This document shows, piece by piece, positions 38,402 to 47,070 of a stretch of 64,000 nt of DNA. Every line of letters begins with the position of its first letter. The stretch's first letter is position 1. The translations under genes and the position numbers were made by a program. The DNA lies in assembly GCF_050314255.1 (NCBI RefSeq), contig NZ_JBNPMZ010000015.1, forward strand, positions 1 to 64,000, read 5' to 3'. Origin of the DNA: Claveliimonas sp034178805. Lineage in GTDB: Bacteria; Bacillota; Clostridia; Lachnospirales; Lachnospiraceae. The notes under the pieces are model-generated. The model saw only the letters and a program-made list of their open reading frames with translations, ran no database searches and was not told the DNA's origin.

Positions 38402-39781
38402 CTAGCCTTTGAGGAGGTCTTCTCCAATGTTTACAACGTCTCCGGCTCCCATAGTTATCAACACGTCACCTTTTTGACAGTGCTCTAAAAAGTAGTTTTC
38501 TATTTCCTCAAAGGATGGAAGGTAAATTGCGTCGCATCCTTTTTCTTTCAGCGCGTCGGCAAGCTGGGCGGAGGACACCCCTAAAGTATCAGTTTCGCGG
38601 GCAGCGTAAATGTCTGCCAGCACCAGGTGATCCGCATGGGTCAGGGCGTCTGCAAATTCGTCAAACAGAGCCTTGGTACGGGAATAAGTATGAGGCTGGA
38701 ATACGCACCACAGTTCCCGGTGCGGGTAGTGGGCGGCAGCGGTAAGGGTAGCCCTGATCTCTGTCGGGTGATGAGCATAGTCATCAATGATGATGAAGCC
38801 GTTGCGCTCACCCTTGTATTCAAAACGACGGTTCGTTCCATGGAAGGACAGGAGTCCTGCCTGTACGGAAGAAACAGGGATATCTAATAAATCAGCGGAT
38901 GCGGCTGCAGCCAGCGCATTGGAGATATTGTGGTCTCCGGTTACGGATAACTGAATATGACCCCAGAATTCTCCGTGTTTTATTACATCAAAGGAAGCAT
39001 TGCCGGACTCATCGTGTGCGATGTTTGCAGCACGGTAATCGGAAGCTTCACTGATTCCGAAAGTCACGATGCGACACTTCAGTCCGGAAGTGATTTCATC
39101 AAGATCCGGAATATCTGTGTTAATGACCAGCATACCATCGGATGGCAGAAGCTCTGCAAATTTCCGGAAGGAGTGGCGGATATCGTCCAGGTCCTTGAAG
39201 AAGTCCAGATGGTCTGCATCAATATTGAGGATTACAGCAAGCTTCGGGAAGAAGTGCAGGAAACTGTTGGTGTACTCACATGCTTCCGTCAGGAAAATTT
39301 CGGAACCGCCTACCCGGATATTTCCTCCGATCGCCTTCAGGATTCCGCCTACGGAAATGGTTGGGTCCTGTTCATCGGCAAGAAGAATATGGGAGAGCAT
39401 GGAAGTCGTTGTTGTCTTTCCATGGGTTCCGGAGACGGCCACTGGCATCTCGTAATTGGTCATCATCTGGCCAAGAAGCTCCGCACGGCTCAGCATAGGG
39501 ATTCCCCGGCGCTTTGCTTCCGCAAATTCCTCATTATCTTCATGGATCGCTGCCGTGTATACTACGACATCTATTCCATCTATAATATTGGAAGCTTTCT
39601 GCGGATAGAAAATGGATGCACCCATGTTTTCCAGATGATCAGTCAGTGCAGATTCTTTTGCGTCAGAACCGGAAATGGTAAATCCCTCCTTTAAGAGGAC
39701 TTCAGCCAGACCGCTCATGCTGATTCCACCGATTCCGATAAAGTGTACGTGGATTGGATTTTCAAAATTAATTTTATACAT
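38402..39781 (-). CDS. murC: UDP-N-acetylmuramate--L-alanine ligase MurC
   Basis: A 459-residue Mur ligase adding the first amino acid to UDP-MurNAc in peptidoglycan synthesis. Motifs: HFIGIGGISMSGLAEVL (UDP-binding glycine loop), ATP loop SGTHGKTTTTSML, LTEACEY, NIDADHLDFF and DDYAHHPTEI. Length is normal. It stands alone, leftward, with its promoter facing the glgC promoter across 220 bp. Confidence 0.97.
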   Translation of the reverse strand: MYKINFENPIHVHFIGIGGISMSGLAEVLLKEGFTISGSDAKESALTDHLENMGASIFYPQKASNIIDGIDVVVYTAAIHEDNEEFAEAKRRGIPMLSRAELLGQMMTNYEMPVAVSGTHGKTTTTSMLSHILLADEQDPTISVGGILKAIGGNIRVGGSEIFLTEACEYTNSFLHFFPKLAVILNIDADHLDFFKDLDDIRHSFRKFAELLPSDGMLVINTDIPDLDEITSGLKCRIVTFGISEASDYRAANIAHDESGNASFDVIKHGEFWGHIQLSVTGDHNISNALAAAASADLLDIPVSSVQAGLLSFHGTNRRFEYKGERNGFIIIDDYAHHPTEIRATLTAAAHYPHRELWCVFQPHTYSRTKALFDEFADALTHADHLVLADIYAARETDTLGVSSAQLADALKEKGCDAIYLPSFEEIENYFLEHCQKGDVLITMGAGDVVNIGEDLLKG

Positions 39782-39938
39782 AAGATAACACCTTTCTGAA
39801 AAAATTTTAAAAAGTTATCATATTTTCTTTTGTTCATCTATATTATTATAAACATATATGTAAAAAAAGAAAAGTCGGAATTTGTTGTTATATTTCCACA
39901 AAAAGAGGATTAAAAAGATATTTTATTTGTAAAATTTG

Positions 39939-39967
39939 TTCACTATCGGATAGATATATGATATAAT
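39939..39967 (+). promoter_or_regulatory. Promoter of glgC
   Basis: TTCACT (39939-39944), 17-base spacer, TATAAT (39962-39967), 34 bases before the start codon. The -35 box is weak. Confidence 0.5.
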
Positions 39968-40000
39968 ATAAACACTAGATTACTGAGAAGGGGTGATGAC

Positions 40001-41275
40001 ATGATAAAGAAAGAGATGATAGCGATGTTACTGGCAGGAGGACAAGGCAGCAGACTTGGAGTTCTCACTGCGAAGGTGGCAAAGCCGGCCGTTGCTTTCG
40101 GGGGAAAATACAGAATTATCGATTTTCCGCTCAGCAACTGTATTAACTCGGGAATTGATACGGTGGGCGTTCTGACACAATATCAGCCGCTCAGGCTGAA
40201 TACACATATTGGAATCGGTATTCCGTGGGATCTGGACCGTAATATCGGAGGTGTATCCATCTTACCTCCGTATGAAAAGAGCAGGGGAAGCGAGTGGTAT
40301 ACCGGTACTGCGAATGCGATTTATCAGAATCTGGATTATATGGAGACCTTTAATCCGGATTATGTATTAATACTTTCCGGAGACCACATCTACAAGATGG
40401 ATTATGAGGTAATGTTGGACTACCATAAGGAAAATAATGCCGACGTTACCATAGCTGCGATGCCGGTCCCGATAGAGGAGGCAAGCCGTTTCGGTATTGT
40501 AATTACGGATGATAACGGAAGGATAACAGAGTTCCAGGAGAAACCGCCGGTTCCGAAGAGCAACCTTGCTTCGATGGGAATATATATTTTCAGCTGGCCG
40601 GTGCTCAAAGAGGCATTGCTGAAATTGAGTGATGTTCCCGGATGTGACTTCGGTAAGCACATTATTCCGTACTGCCATGAGCAGAATCAGCGTCTGTTTG
40701 CATATGAATACAACGGATACTGGAAGGATGTAGGTACACTCGGTTCTTACTGGGAAGCGAACATGGAACTGATCGATATTATTCCTGAGTTCAATTTATA
40801 TGAGGAATTCTGGAAAATATATACTAACAGCGACATTATTCCTCCGCAATATATCTCTGACAAATCGGTAATTGAGAGAAGTATTATCGGAGACGGAGCA
40901 GAGATTTACGGAGAAGTACATAACTGTGTGATCGGATCAGGAGTAAGCATCGGTGAGGGAGCAGTGGTGCGTGACTCTATTATTATGAAAGATGTTGAGA
41001 TCGGAAATGGCTGCATTATTGATAAGGCAATCATCGCGGAAAATGTAACTCTTGGCGCGAATGTTACGCTGGGAACCGGCGCGGATGTGCCAAACAGGAT
41101 GAAGCCGGATATTTATTCCTTCGGACTTGTGACAATAGGAGAGAATTCTGTCATACCGGAAGGAGTTCAGATTGGAAAGAATACTGCCGTTAGCGGTGTG
41201 ACATCCCGGGAGGATTACCCGAATGGAATACTGGAAAGCGGAGAGACATTGATAAAGGCAGGTGAACGAGTATGA
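40001..41275 (+). CDS. glgC: Glucose-1-phosphate adenylyltransferase catalytic subunit GlgC
   Basis: A 424-residue enzyme making ADP-glucose for glycogen. MLLAGGQGSRLGVLTAKVAKPAV is the nucleotide loop, followed by YRIIDFPLSNCINSG, WYTGTANAIYQNLD, LILSGDHIYKMDY, EFQEKP and YWKDVGTL; the C-terminal half is a left-handed beta helix of hexapeptide repeats. GGGGTGATGAC precedes the ATG. It overlaps glgD by 4 bases; the two form a hetero-oligomer in Firmicutes. Confidence 0.96.
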   Translation: MIKKEMIAMLLAGGQGSRLGVLTAKVAKPAVAFGGKYRIIDFPLSNCINSGIDTVGVLTQYQPLRLNTHIGIGIPWDLDRNIGGVSILPPYEKSRGSEWYTGTANAIYQNLDYMETFNPDYVLILSGDHIYKMDYEVMLDYHKENNADVTIAAMPVPIEEASRFGIVITDDNGRITEFQEKPPVPKSNLASMGIYIFSWPVLKEALLKLSDVPGCDFGKHIIPYCHEQNQRLFAYEYNGYWKDVGTLGSYWEANMELIDIIPEFNLYEEFWKIYTNSDIIPPQYISDKSVIERSIIGDGAEIYGEVHNCVIGSGVSIGEGAVVRDSIIMKDVEIGNGCIIDKAIIAENVTLGANVTLGTGADVPNRMKPDIYSFGLVTIGENSVIPEGVQIGKNTAVSGVTSREDYPNGILESGETLIKAGERV

Positions 41276-42390
41276 GAGCAGTAGGACTTATTTTGGCGGG
41301 TGGCAACAGCAATAAGATGAAGGAACTTACGCATAAGAGAGCAGTGGCGGCAATGCCGGTGGCAGGAAGCTACAGAGCCATTGACTTTGCGTTGAGCAAT
41401 ATGTCCAATTCCCATATCCAGAAAGTAGCAGTGCTGACTCAGTACAATGCCCGTTCCCTGAATGAGCACCTGAATTCTTCCAAGTGGTGGGATTTCGGAA
41501 GAAAACAGGGTGGTCTGTATGTATTTACGCCGACCATCACTTATGATAACGGATACTGGTACAGAGGAACGGCAGATGCCATATACCAGAATCTGGATTT
41601 TCTGAAAAGATGTCATGAGCCTTATGTGATCATCACATCAGGCGATGCAGTTTATAAAATGGATTACAACAAGGTACTGGAGTACCATATTGAAAAGAAA
41701 GCAGATATTACGGTGGTGTGCCGGGATCTGGATCCGTATGAGGATGCAAGCAGATTCGGTACAGTGAAGATGAACGAGGATATGCGGATCCTGGAGTTTG
41801 AGGAAAAACCGATGGTGGCAACATCCAACACCATTTCCACCGGCATTTATGTAATCAGGAGACGCCAGCTGATCGATCTGATCGAGCATTGTGCAGAAGA
41901 AGACAGGTATGATTTTGTAACTGATATCTTAATCCGTTACAGGAATTTGAAGAAGATATACGGTTATAAGATAAAGGACTACTGGAGCAATATCGCTACG
42001 GTGGATGCGTATTACAGAACCAACATGGATTTTCTGAAACCGGAAGTAAGGAATTATTTCTTCAAGGGACATCCGAGTATTTACTCAAAGGTAAGTGATC
42101 TGCCTCCGGCAAAATATAATCCGGGCGCAGTTGTAAAGAACAGCCTTATTGCAAGTGGAAGTATTATTAACGGAACCGTGGAGAATTCTATTCTGTTTAA
42201 GAAAACCTTCGTGGGCAATAATTGTGTGATTAAGAATTCTATTATTCTGAACGATGTCTACATAGGGGACAATGCATACATAGAAAATTGCATTGTGGAG
42301 AGTCGTGATACGATCAGGGCAAATACGCGCCACGTAGGAGAGAACGGTATAAAAATAGTGGTCGAGAAAAACGAGAGGTATGCACAATAA
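41272..42390 (+). CDS. glgD: Glucose-1-phosphate adenylyltransferase regulatory subunit GlgD
   Basis: A 372-residue GlgC homologue of the Firmicutes GlgD type. The nucleotide loop is altered (LILAGGNSNKMKELTHKRAVAAM: the GGxGxRL motif is lost), as expected for a regulatory subunit. YRAIDFALSNMSNS, WYRGTADAIYQNLDFL and YWSNIATVDAYY remain, and the beta-helix end is present. Translation is coupled to glgC. Confidence 0.94.
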   Translation: MRAVGLILAGGNSNKMKELTHKRAVAAMPVAGSYRAIDFALSNMSNSHIQKVAVLTQYNARSLNEHLNSSKWWDFGRKQGGLYVFTPTITYDNGYWYRGTADAIYQNLDFLKRCHEPYVIITSGDAVYKMDYNKVLEYHIEKKADITVVCRDLDPYEDASRFGTVKMNEDMRILEFEEKPMVATSNTISTGIYVIRRRQLIDLIEHCAEEDRYDFVTDILIRYRNLKKIYGYKIKDYWSNIATVDAYYRTNMDFLKPEVRNYFFKGHPSIYSKVSDLPPAKYNPGAVVKNSLIASGSIINGTVENSILFKKTFVGNNCVIKNSIILNDVYIGDNAYIENCIVESRDTIRANTRHVGENGIKIVVEKNERYAQ

Positions 42391-42420
42391 AGGGTGCAGT
42401 AAAGAAAGGGGCTTAAGCGA

Positions 42421-42708
42421 ATGCAGATTACAGATGTACGCGTGCGTAAAGTGGCAAAAGAAGGAAAATTAAAGGCGGTTGTGTCCATTACTATGGATGA
42501 AGAGTTTGTAGTACATGACATTAAGGTCATAGAAGGGGAAAAAGGACTATTCATCGCAATGCCGAGTAAAAAGGCATTGGATGGAGAATATCGTGATATT
42601 GCACATCCGATTAATTCCGACACGCGGGAACGTATTCAGAATGTGATTCTTAAGAAATACGAAGAAGCACTGAAAGAAGGAACGGCTGCAGATCTGGCAG
42701 AGGCATAG
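42421..42708 (+). CDS. spoVG: SpoVG family regulator
   Basis: A 95-residue SpoVG protein (ITDVRVRKVAKEGKLKAVVS, HDIKVIEGEKGLFIAMPSKK, RDIAHPINSDTRERIQNVIL), an RNA/DNA-binding regulator of asymmetric division, capsule and virulence traits in Firmicutes. AAAGGGGC lies 12 bases upstream. It is 30 bp after glgD and may be cotranscribed. Its stop is followed by a terminator. Confidence 0.96.
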   Translation: MQITDVRVRKVAKEGKLKAVVSITMDEEFVVHDIKVIEGEKGLFIAMPSKKALDGEYRDIAHPINSDTRERIQNVILKKYEEALKEGTAADLAEA

Positions 42709-42731
42709 AAGTGGCAGTTAATTGAGAGAAG

Positions 42732-42786
42732 AAGGGGCATATCATAACGGATTAGCCGGTTGTGATATGCTCCCCTTATTTTTTTA
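42732..42786 (+). terminator. Terminator of glgCD-spoVG
   Basis: AAGGGGCATATCA pairs with TGATATGCTCCCCTT, followed by ATTTTTTTATT. Confidence 0.9.
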
Positions 42787-42791
42787 TTATT

Positions 42792-43090
42792 TACGCGGGA
42801 AAATACCCTTTTTCTAATTCTCCACATAGTTTTTTCGAAAGTCTACGCGGGAAAATACCCTTTTACTAATTCGACACGTAGTTTTTTCGAAAGTCTACGC
42901 GGGAAAATACCCTTTTACTAATTCGACACGTAGTTTTTTTGAAAGTCTACGCGGGAATCAGCATTTTTACTAATTCGCCACGTAGAGAATGCTTAAAACT
43001 ACGTGTCAGATAAAAGAAAATGGGATTTTCCACGTAAGGAACTCCTAAACATACGTGTTGGATGTAAAAAAAGTAATTTTCCCACGTAAA
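42792..43090. repeat. 52-bp tandem repeat array B with inverted half
   Basis: Forward units begin TACGCGGGAA at 42792, 42844, 42896 and 42948, exactly 52 bp apart and nearly identical. Each starts CTACGCG and has CACGTAG 35 bases later, a near-palindrome. From about 42997 the units continue in the opposite orientation (ACGTGT at 43001 and 43053, again 52 apart; CACGTAA closing). The array fills the gap between the spoVG terminator and the next terminator. Confidence 0.9.
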
Positions 43091-43144
43091 AGGGGCGCTA
43101 CTCCATAGATGACTACTCATCTATTTTGTAACAGCCCCCTTTTA
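43088..43144. terminator. Bidirectional terminator of the RluA-family gene
   Basis: AAAAGGGGC pairs with GCCCCCTTTT outside an inner ATAGATGA/TCATCTAT stem. Lies 23 bases beyond the stop of the leftward gene. Confidence 0.8.
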
Positions 43145-43166
43145 TGCGACAATGTGCAATCTATTC

Positions 43167-43916
43167 TTATATTTCGAATTCCATCACTTCCCCGGTCTTC
43201 GGATGCCGGAAGCTAAGTTTGTAAGCAATGAGCATCAGCGTTTTATGATCGTCTTCCGGTCGGGAGGCGGGATTATATTTGGTGTCGCCGACAATGGGAC
43301 ATCCCATATTTGCAAGCTGTACCCGAATCTGGTGATGGCGTCCGGTGTCCAGAATGACTTCCAGCCAGGTGTCGTCATTAGTGTCGTCTTTGGGACCATG
43401 AACGGTACAGGCATGGATGGAGTTCATATGATTTTGAAGCTCCGCGGATGCCGGACGGTAGTGAAGACGGGCGGATTTTGCGCCCGGAGTATCCTTGCTG
43501 CAGATGCGGGAAGTGTTGGTGCGGCCATCCTTTACCATATAATCCTCGAGAGTGCCTTCCGGTGCGGCAGGCTTTCCGTGTACCAGGGCAAGATAGTGCT
43601 TGCCAAAGCCTTCCTGCTGAAGTTGATGGTTCAGAGATCTGGCAGCGGCAGGTGTCCTGGCAAAAACAAGGATCCCGGCTACAGGCTGATCCAACCGGTG
43701 GATGACAGCCAGATATGGCGGCTTATTTCCGAAAGAAGCTTTGCTTTCGGAACTGGATTTGTTTTTGGAACGGGCCTGTTCGGCCAGATGACAGAGCAGT
43801 ATATGCTCCAGGTCAGGCGTGCCGGGACGACGGCTCTGGGTGGCCAGTCCGTGGGGCTTCTGACACACAATTATTTCTTTGTCTTCATATAAAATATGAG
43901 GTGTCTTTGATTTCAT
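43167..43916 (-). CDS. RluA-family rRNA/tRNA pseudouridine synthase
   Basis: A 249-residue enzyme converting uridine to pseudouridine in RNA. Motif II is YLAVIHRLDQPVAGILVFAR with the catalytic Asp in HRLD; motif III VILDTGRHHQIRVQLANMGCPI. No S4 domain, so it is a short RluA-type form. Target site cannot be told from sequence. Stand-alone gene with its own terminator. Confidence 0.92.
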   Translation of the reverse strand: MKSKTPHILYEDKEIIVCQKPHGLATQSRRPGTPDLEHILLCHLAEQARSKNKSSSESKASFGNKPPYLAVIHRLDQPVAGILVFARTPAAARSLNHQLQQEGFGKHYLALVHGKPAAPEGTLEDYMVKDGRTNTSRICSKDTPGAKSARLHYRPASAELQNHMNSIHACTVHGPKDDTNDDTWLEVILDTGRHHQIRVQLANMGCPIVGDTKYNPASRPEDDHKTLMLIAYKLSFRHPKTGEVMEFEI

Positions 43917-44235
43917 AAAATCTCCTTGACTTCTATCTTTTTCACAATTATTATTGTAACGTATGTAATGTAATTACTGGATTTTAGGATGTTGGGGTCA
44001 AAAGCCCTGGGCTATGATACCTACGGATTGTTCCGTGCTTTGCACTCCCACAATCCTGCCCGACATTCGCATATCGCGGGATTATTATCCCACTTTTATG
44101 CTCATATCGGGGGCGGGTCCCAAGGACTTTCACCCGCTTATGAGCAAGCTCATGTGGGCTTAGCCCTTTTGACCCTGGTATCATTATATTTAACCACAGG
44201 AAACAAATAAGTGTCAATGGAAAGAGGATGGAGAT
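43917..44235. other. Gene-free stretch with repeat element
   Basis: No gene is supported; overlapping reading frames on both strands at about 43984-44217 are artefacts of the inverted-repeat element at 43995-44175. The ribosome site GAGGATGGAGAT of the antiporter is at the right end. Confidence 0.5.
43995..44175. repeat. Candidate MITE-like element with inverted ends
   Basis: GGGTCAAAAG (43995-44004) and CTTTTGACCC (44166-44175) are exact reverse complements; GGGCT/AGCCC adjoin imperfectly, and TGATACC / GGTATCA occur near each end. Inside, GCGGG and CCCGC stretches make several short hairpins. Length about 181 bp. No coding potential. Confidence 0.6.
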
Positions 44236-45201
44236 ATGGATTATCTGTTGCTGTTTTTGGGATTTGTATTATTAATTAAGGGAGCCGACTTCTTTGTTGA
44301 CGGAAGCTCCAGTGTGGCAAAAATCCTGAAAGTGCCTTCAATTATCATAGGACTTACGGTAGTGGCATTTGGAACCAGCCTTCCGGAGCTTTCGGTCAGT
44401 GTGACTGCGGCTTTGAGTGGCAAGAATGATCTGGCAGTCAGTAATGTGCTGGGTTCCAATATGTTCAACCTGCTGGTGGTGCTGGGCTGCTGTGCGCTGG
44501 TGAATCCGGTGCAGGCACAATGGTCTCTTTTGAAAAAGGAATTTCCATTTTCTATTTTCATTACCGTGATCCTGCTCCTGTTGGATTCTGACTTTTCGAT
44601 CATGAAGGTAATAAATGGTACGGAAAGTTTCTGTCTGGGCAGGGCAGCAGGAATTTTATTTTTGATTTTATTTGCTATCTTCCTGTATGCGTCGGTAAAG
44701 ACAGCGCTTCGAGCCAGGGAAGAGATGCAGGAAACGGAAGAAGAGTATAAGGTAATGAGTCCGGTGAAGAGTGCGCTGTATATCGTGGGGGGAATTGCAG
44801 GAATCGCTTTGGGAGGCGATCTGGTAGTAGACAGCGCTTCGTCCATTGCTGCGACTTTTGGACTGAGTCAGACCTTTATCGGTCTTACCATAGTTGCTCT
44901 GGGAACATCACTTCCGGAACTGGTGACTTCGGTTGTGGCGGCAGGAAAAGGGGAGAATGACCTGGCTGTAGGTAATGTAGTCGGTTCCAATATCTTCAAT
45001 ATTCTCCTGATTCTGGGTGTGTCTTCGACGATCACACCGATTACTCTGGAGGTGACAGCGGTATATGACACACTGATTTTAATTGCCGCAAGCAGTATTG
45101 TCTATGTGGCAGCTATCAGTAAACGCGAGATCCGCAAGGGAGAAGGAGCACTGTTCCTGCTGTCCTATCTGATGTTCTTTATATATATTTTGATACGCTA
45201 G
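44236..45201 (+). CDS. Calcium/sodium antiporter (CaCA family, YrbG type)
   Basis: A 321-residue membrane protein with two homologous halves of about five helices. Each half has the alpha-repeat ion site: AFGTSLPELSVSVTAALSGK..SNVLGSNMFN and ALGTSLPELVTSVVAAGKGE..GNVVGSNIFN. It exchanges Ca2+ for Na+ or H+ by family. The acidic loop between halves (MQETEEEYKV) is inside. Single gene; the T-box for proS starts just after it. Confidence 0.92.
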   Translation: MDYLLLFLGFVLLIKGADFFVDGSSSVAKILKVPSIIIGLTVVAFGTSLPELSVSVTAALSGKNDLAVSNVLGSNMFNLLVVLGCCALVNPVQAQWSLLKKEFPFSIFITVILLLLDSDFSIMKVINGTESFCLGRAAGILFLILFAIFLYASVKTALRAREEMQETEEEYKVMSPVKSALYIVGGIAGIALGGDLVVDSASSIAATFGLSQTFIGLTIVALGTSLPELVTSVVAAGKGENDLAVGNVVGSNIFNILLILGVSSTITPITLEVTAVYDTLILIAASSIVYVAAISKREIRKGEGALFLLSYLMFFIYILIR

Positions 45202-45212
45202 TATACTAACCC

Positions 45213-45241
45213 TTGACAAATATTGGGATTTCAAGTAGAAT
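45213..45241 (+). promoter_or_regulatory. Promoter of the proS T-box transcript
   Basis: TTGACA (45213-45218), 17-base spacer, TAGAAT (45236-45241). Close to consensus. Confidence 0.85.
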
Positions 45242-45243
45242 GG

Positions 45244-45510
45244 CAGTTAACCGAATAACCCGCCGGCAATGATGGTTGCAGAACGCGGGTCTGGCGATGA
45301 AAGGGAATAGTAGTTGCATCGGATATTCCACAGAGAGAGAGTCCGCAGGCTGAGAGATTCTTGTATGGATGTGCAGTGAACCTACCCTGGAGCCTCTTTG
45401 CGAAAGTGAAGCGTAGCACTGGCGTTAACGGTGATGAGAGAGAACTGCGAGAGGGTCGCAGTTAACTAGGGTGGTACCGCCGAGTTTTTCGGTCCCTTTT
45501 TTAGGGAGCG
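45244..45510 (+). ncRNA. T-box leader of proS-cca
   Basis: The T-box sequence AGGGTGGTACCGC is present (about 45468-45480), preceded by typical stem I and III parts (AGAGAGAGTCCGCAGGCTGAGAG, GTGAACCTACCCTGGAGCC). A terminator (CCGAGTTTTTCGG, then TCCCTTTTTT) follows. The triplet CCT at 45381-45383, placed as the specifier (GAA-CCT-A), is a proline codon, matching the gene. Uncharged tRNA-Pro should stabilise the antiterminator. Confidence 0.92.
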
Positions 45511-45630
45511 AAGAGCCCGGCGTTTTTTGTTCTGTAAGAAAATGTTTTTCATAGAACATATGAGGCACAAAACTCCCGGCAAATAATCGTGGGGCAAGGG
45601 CCCTGCCAGAAAAGAAAAGGAGAAAAGAAC

Positions 45631-47070
45631 ATGGCAAAGGAAAAATTAGTCAAAAATATCACACCACGTGATGAAAACTTTGCACAGTGGTATACGGATG
45701 TTGTCCGTGAAGCAAAGCTGTGTGATTACTCAAGCGTAAAAGGATGTCTGAATTATCTTCCGAATGGATATGCAATCTGGGAACTGATTCAGGCTGACCT
45801 GGACAGACGTTTTAAAGAAACAGGCGTCGAGAACGTATATCTGCCGACACTGATTCCGGAATCTCTTCTTGAGAAAGAAGCAGATCATATCGAAGGATTT
45901 GCTCCGGAAGTTGCATGGGTAACTCACGGTGGTATGGAGAGATTACAGGAAAGAATGTGTATCCGTCCTACATCAGAGACTTTGTTCTGTGACTTGTGGT
46001 CTAAGACGGTTCGTTCATACAGAGACCTGCCGAAAGTATGGAACCAGTGGAATTCCGTACTTCGCTGGGAGAAGACAACAAGACCATTCCTTCGTTCCAG
46101 AGAATTCCTGTGGCAGGAAGGTCATACACTGCATGCAACCTATGAAGAGGCAGAAGAAAGAACGATCCAGATGTGGCATGTATATGAGGACTGCTACAGA
46201 GAGACACTGGCTATGCCTTTCGTATCAGGAAGAAAAGCTGAGCATGAGAAATTTGCAGGTGCGCAGGATACTTACACCATCGAGGCACTGATGCATGATG
46301 GTAAGGCACTTCAGTCTGCAACCAGCCATTTCTTCGGAAATGGATTCCCGGATGCATTTGGTATTCAGTATATTGATAAGAACAACCAGCCTCACAGCTG
46401 TTATGAGACATCATGGGGATGGTCAACCAGAAGTATCGGTGGACTGATCATGGTTCACGGTGATGACGACGGTCTGGTACTGCCTCCGCATGTTGCACCT
46501 GTAGAATGCCGCATTATCCCGATCGCACAGCATAAAGAAGGCGTGCTCGACAGAGCATTTGCACTTCTGGATGAGCTTAAAAAAGCAGGATACAGAGTGA
46601 AAATCGATGATTCTGATAAGAGCCCGGGATGGAAATTCTCCGAGCAGGAGATCCTTGGTATTCCTACCCGTATCGAGATCGGACCGAAGGATATTGAGAA
46701 CAATCAGGTTATTGTTGTGCGTCGTGATAATCGTGAGAAGATCGTGGTATCTCTGGATGAGATCGCAACAAAGCTTCGTGATATCCTGGAGACAATCCAG
46801 CAGGATATGTACAACAGAGCAGAAGAGTTCCTGAATAATCATATTGATACAGCGGTTACTATGGATGAAATGGTTGAGAAGTTCAAAGCAAACCGTGGAT
46901 TTGTAAAAGCATGCTGGTGTGGAGATCCGGAATGCGAAGGTGAAGTAAAATACGTGACAGGCGGTGCTGCAACCAGATGTCTGATCGAGGATGAAGAGAT
47001 GATTTCCGACAAGTGTATCTGGTGTGGAAAACCGGCTAAGCACATGGCATACTGGGGTAAATCATACTAA
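45631..47070 (+). CDS. proS: Proline--tRNA ligase, type 3
   Basis: A 479-residue ProRS of the eukaryote/archaea-like type 3. Motif 1-2 region IRPTSETLFCDLWSKTVRS and LRWEKTTRPFLRSREFLWQE; SWGWSTRSIGGLIMVHGDDD; the C-terminal zinc domain (CWCGDPEC..DKCIWCGKPAKH) and terminal KSY are diagnostic. Start 45631 (MAKEKLVKNI) has AAAAGGAG; a 14-codon longer frame is less likely. Its TAATG stop overlaps cca. Expression is set by the T-box. Confidence 0.97.
   Translation: MAKEKLVKNITPRDENFAQWYTDVVREAKLCDYSSVKGCLNYLPNGYAIWELIQADLDRRFKETGVENVYLPTLIPESLLEKEADHIEGFAPEVAWVTHGGMERLQERMCIRPTSETLFCDLWSKTVRSYRDLPKVWNQWNSVLRWEKTTRPFLRSREFLWQEGHTLHATYEEAEERTIQMWHVYEDCYRETLAMPFVSGRKAEHEKFAGAQDTYTIEALMHDGKALQSATSHFFGNGFPDAFGIQYIDKNNQPHSCYETSWGWSTRSIGGLIMVHGDDDGLVLPPHVAPVECRIIPIAQHKEGVLDRAFALLDELKKAGYRVKIDDSDKSPGWKFSEQEILGIPTRIEIGPKDIENNQVIVVRRDNREKIVVSLDEIATKLRDILETIQQDMYNRAEEFLNNHIDTAVTMDEMVEKFKANRGFVKACWCGDPECEGEVKYVTGGAATRCLIEDEEMISDKCIWCGKPAKHMAYWGKSY

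Noticed and set aside
37997..38412. Reading frames of up to 126 codons across the 70-bp repeats, including an N-terminal extension of DnaD
   Set aside because: The translation is just the repeat unit in each frame; DnaD has a well-placed ribosome site at the internal ATG 37996.
22300..43090. CRISPR array (52-bp and 70-bp periodic repeats)
   Set aside because: Whole units repeat with no unique spacers, units drift or invert, and no cas genes are present.
43152..43892. Plus-strand reading frame of 246 codons opposite the RluA-family gene
   Set aside because: Antisense shadow; the minus strand carries the HRLD catalytic motif and a full domain.
43984..44217. Overlapping plus and minus reading frames of about 75 codons
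   Set aside because: They lie in an inverted-repeat element and have no family resemblance or ribosome site.
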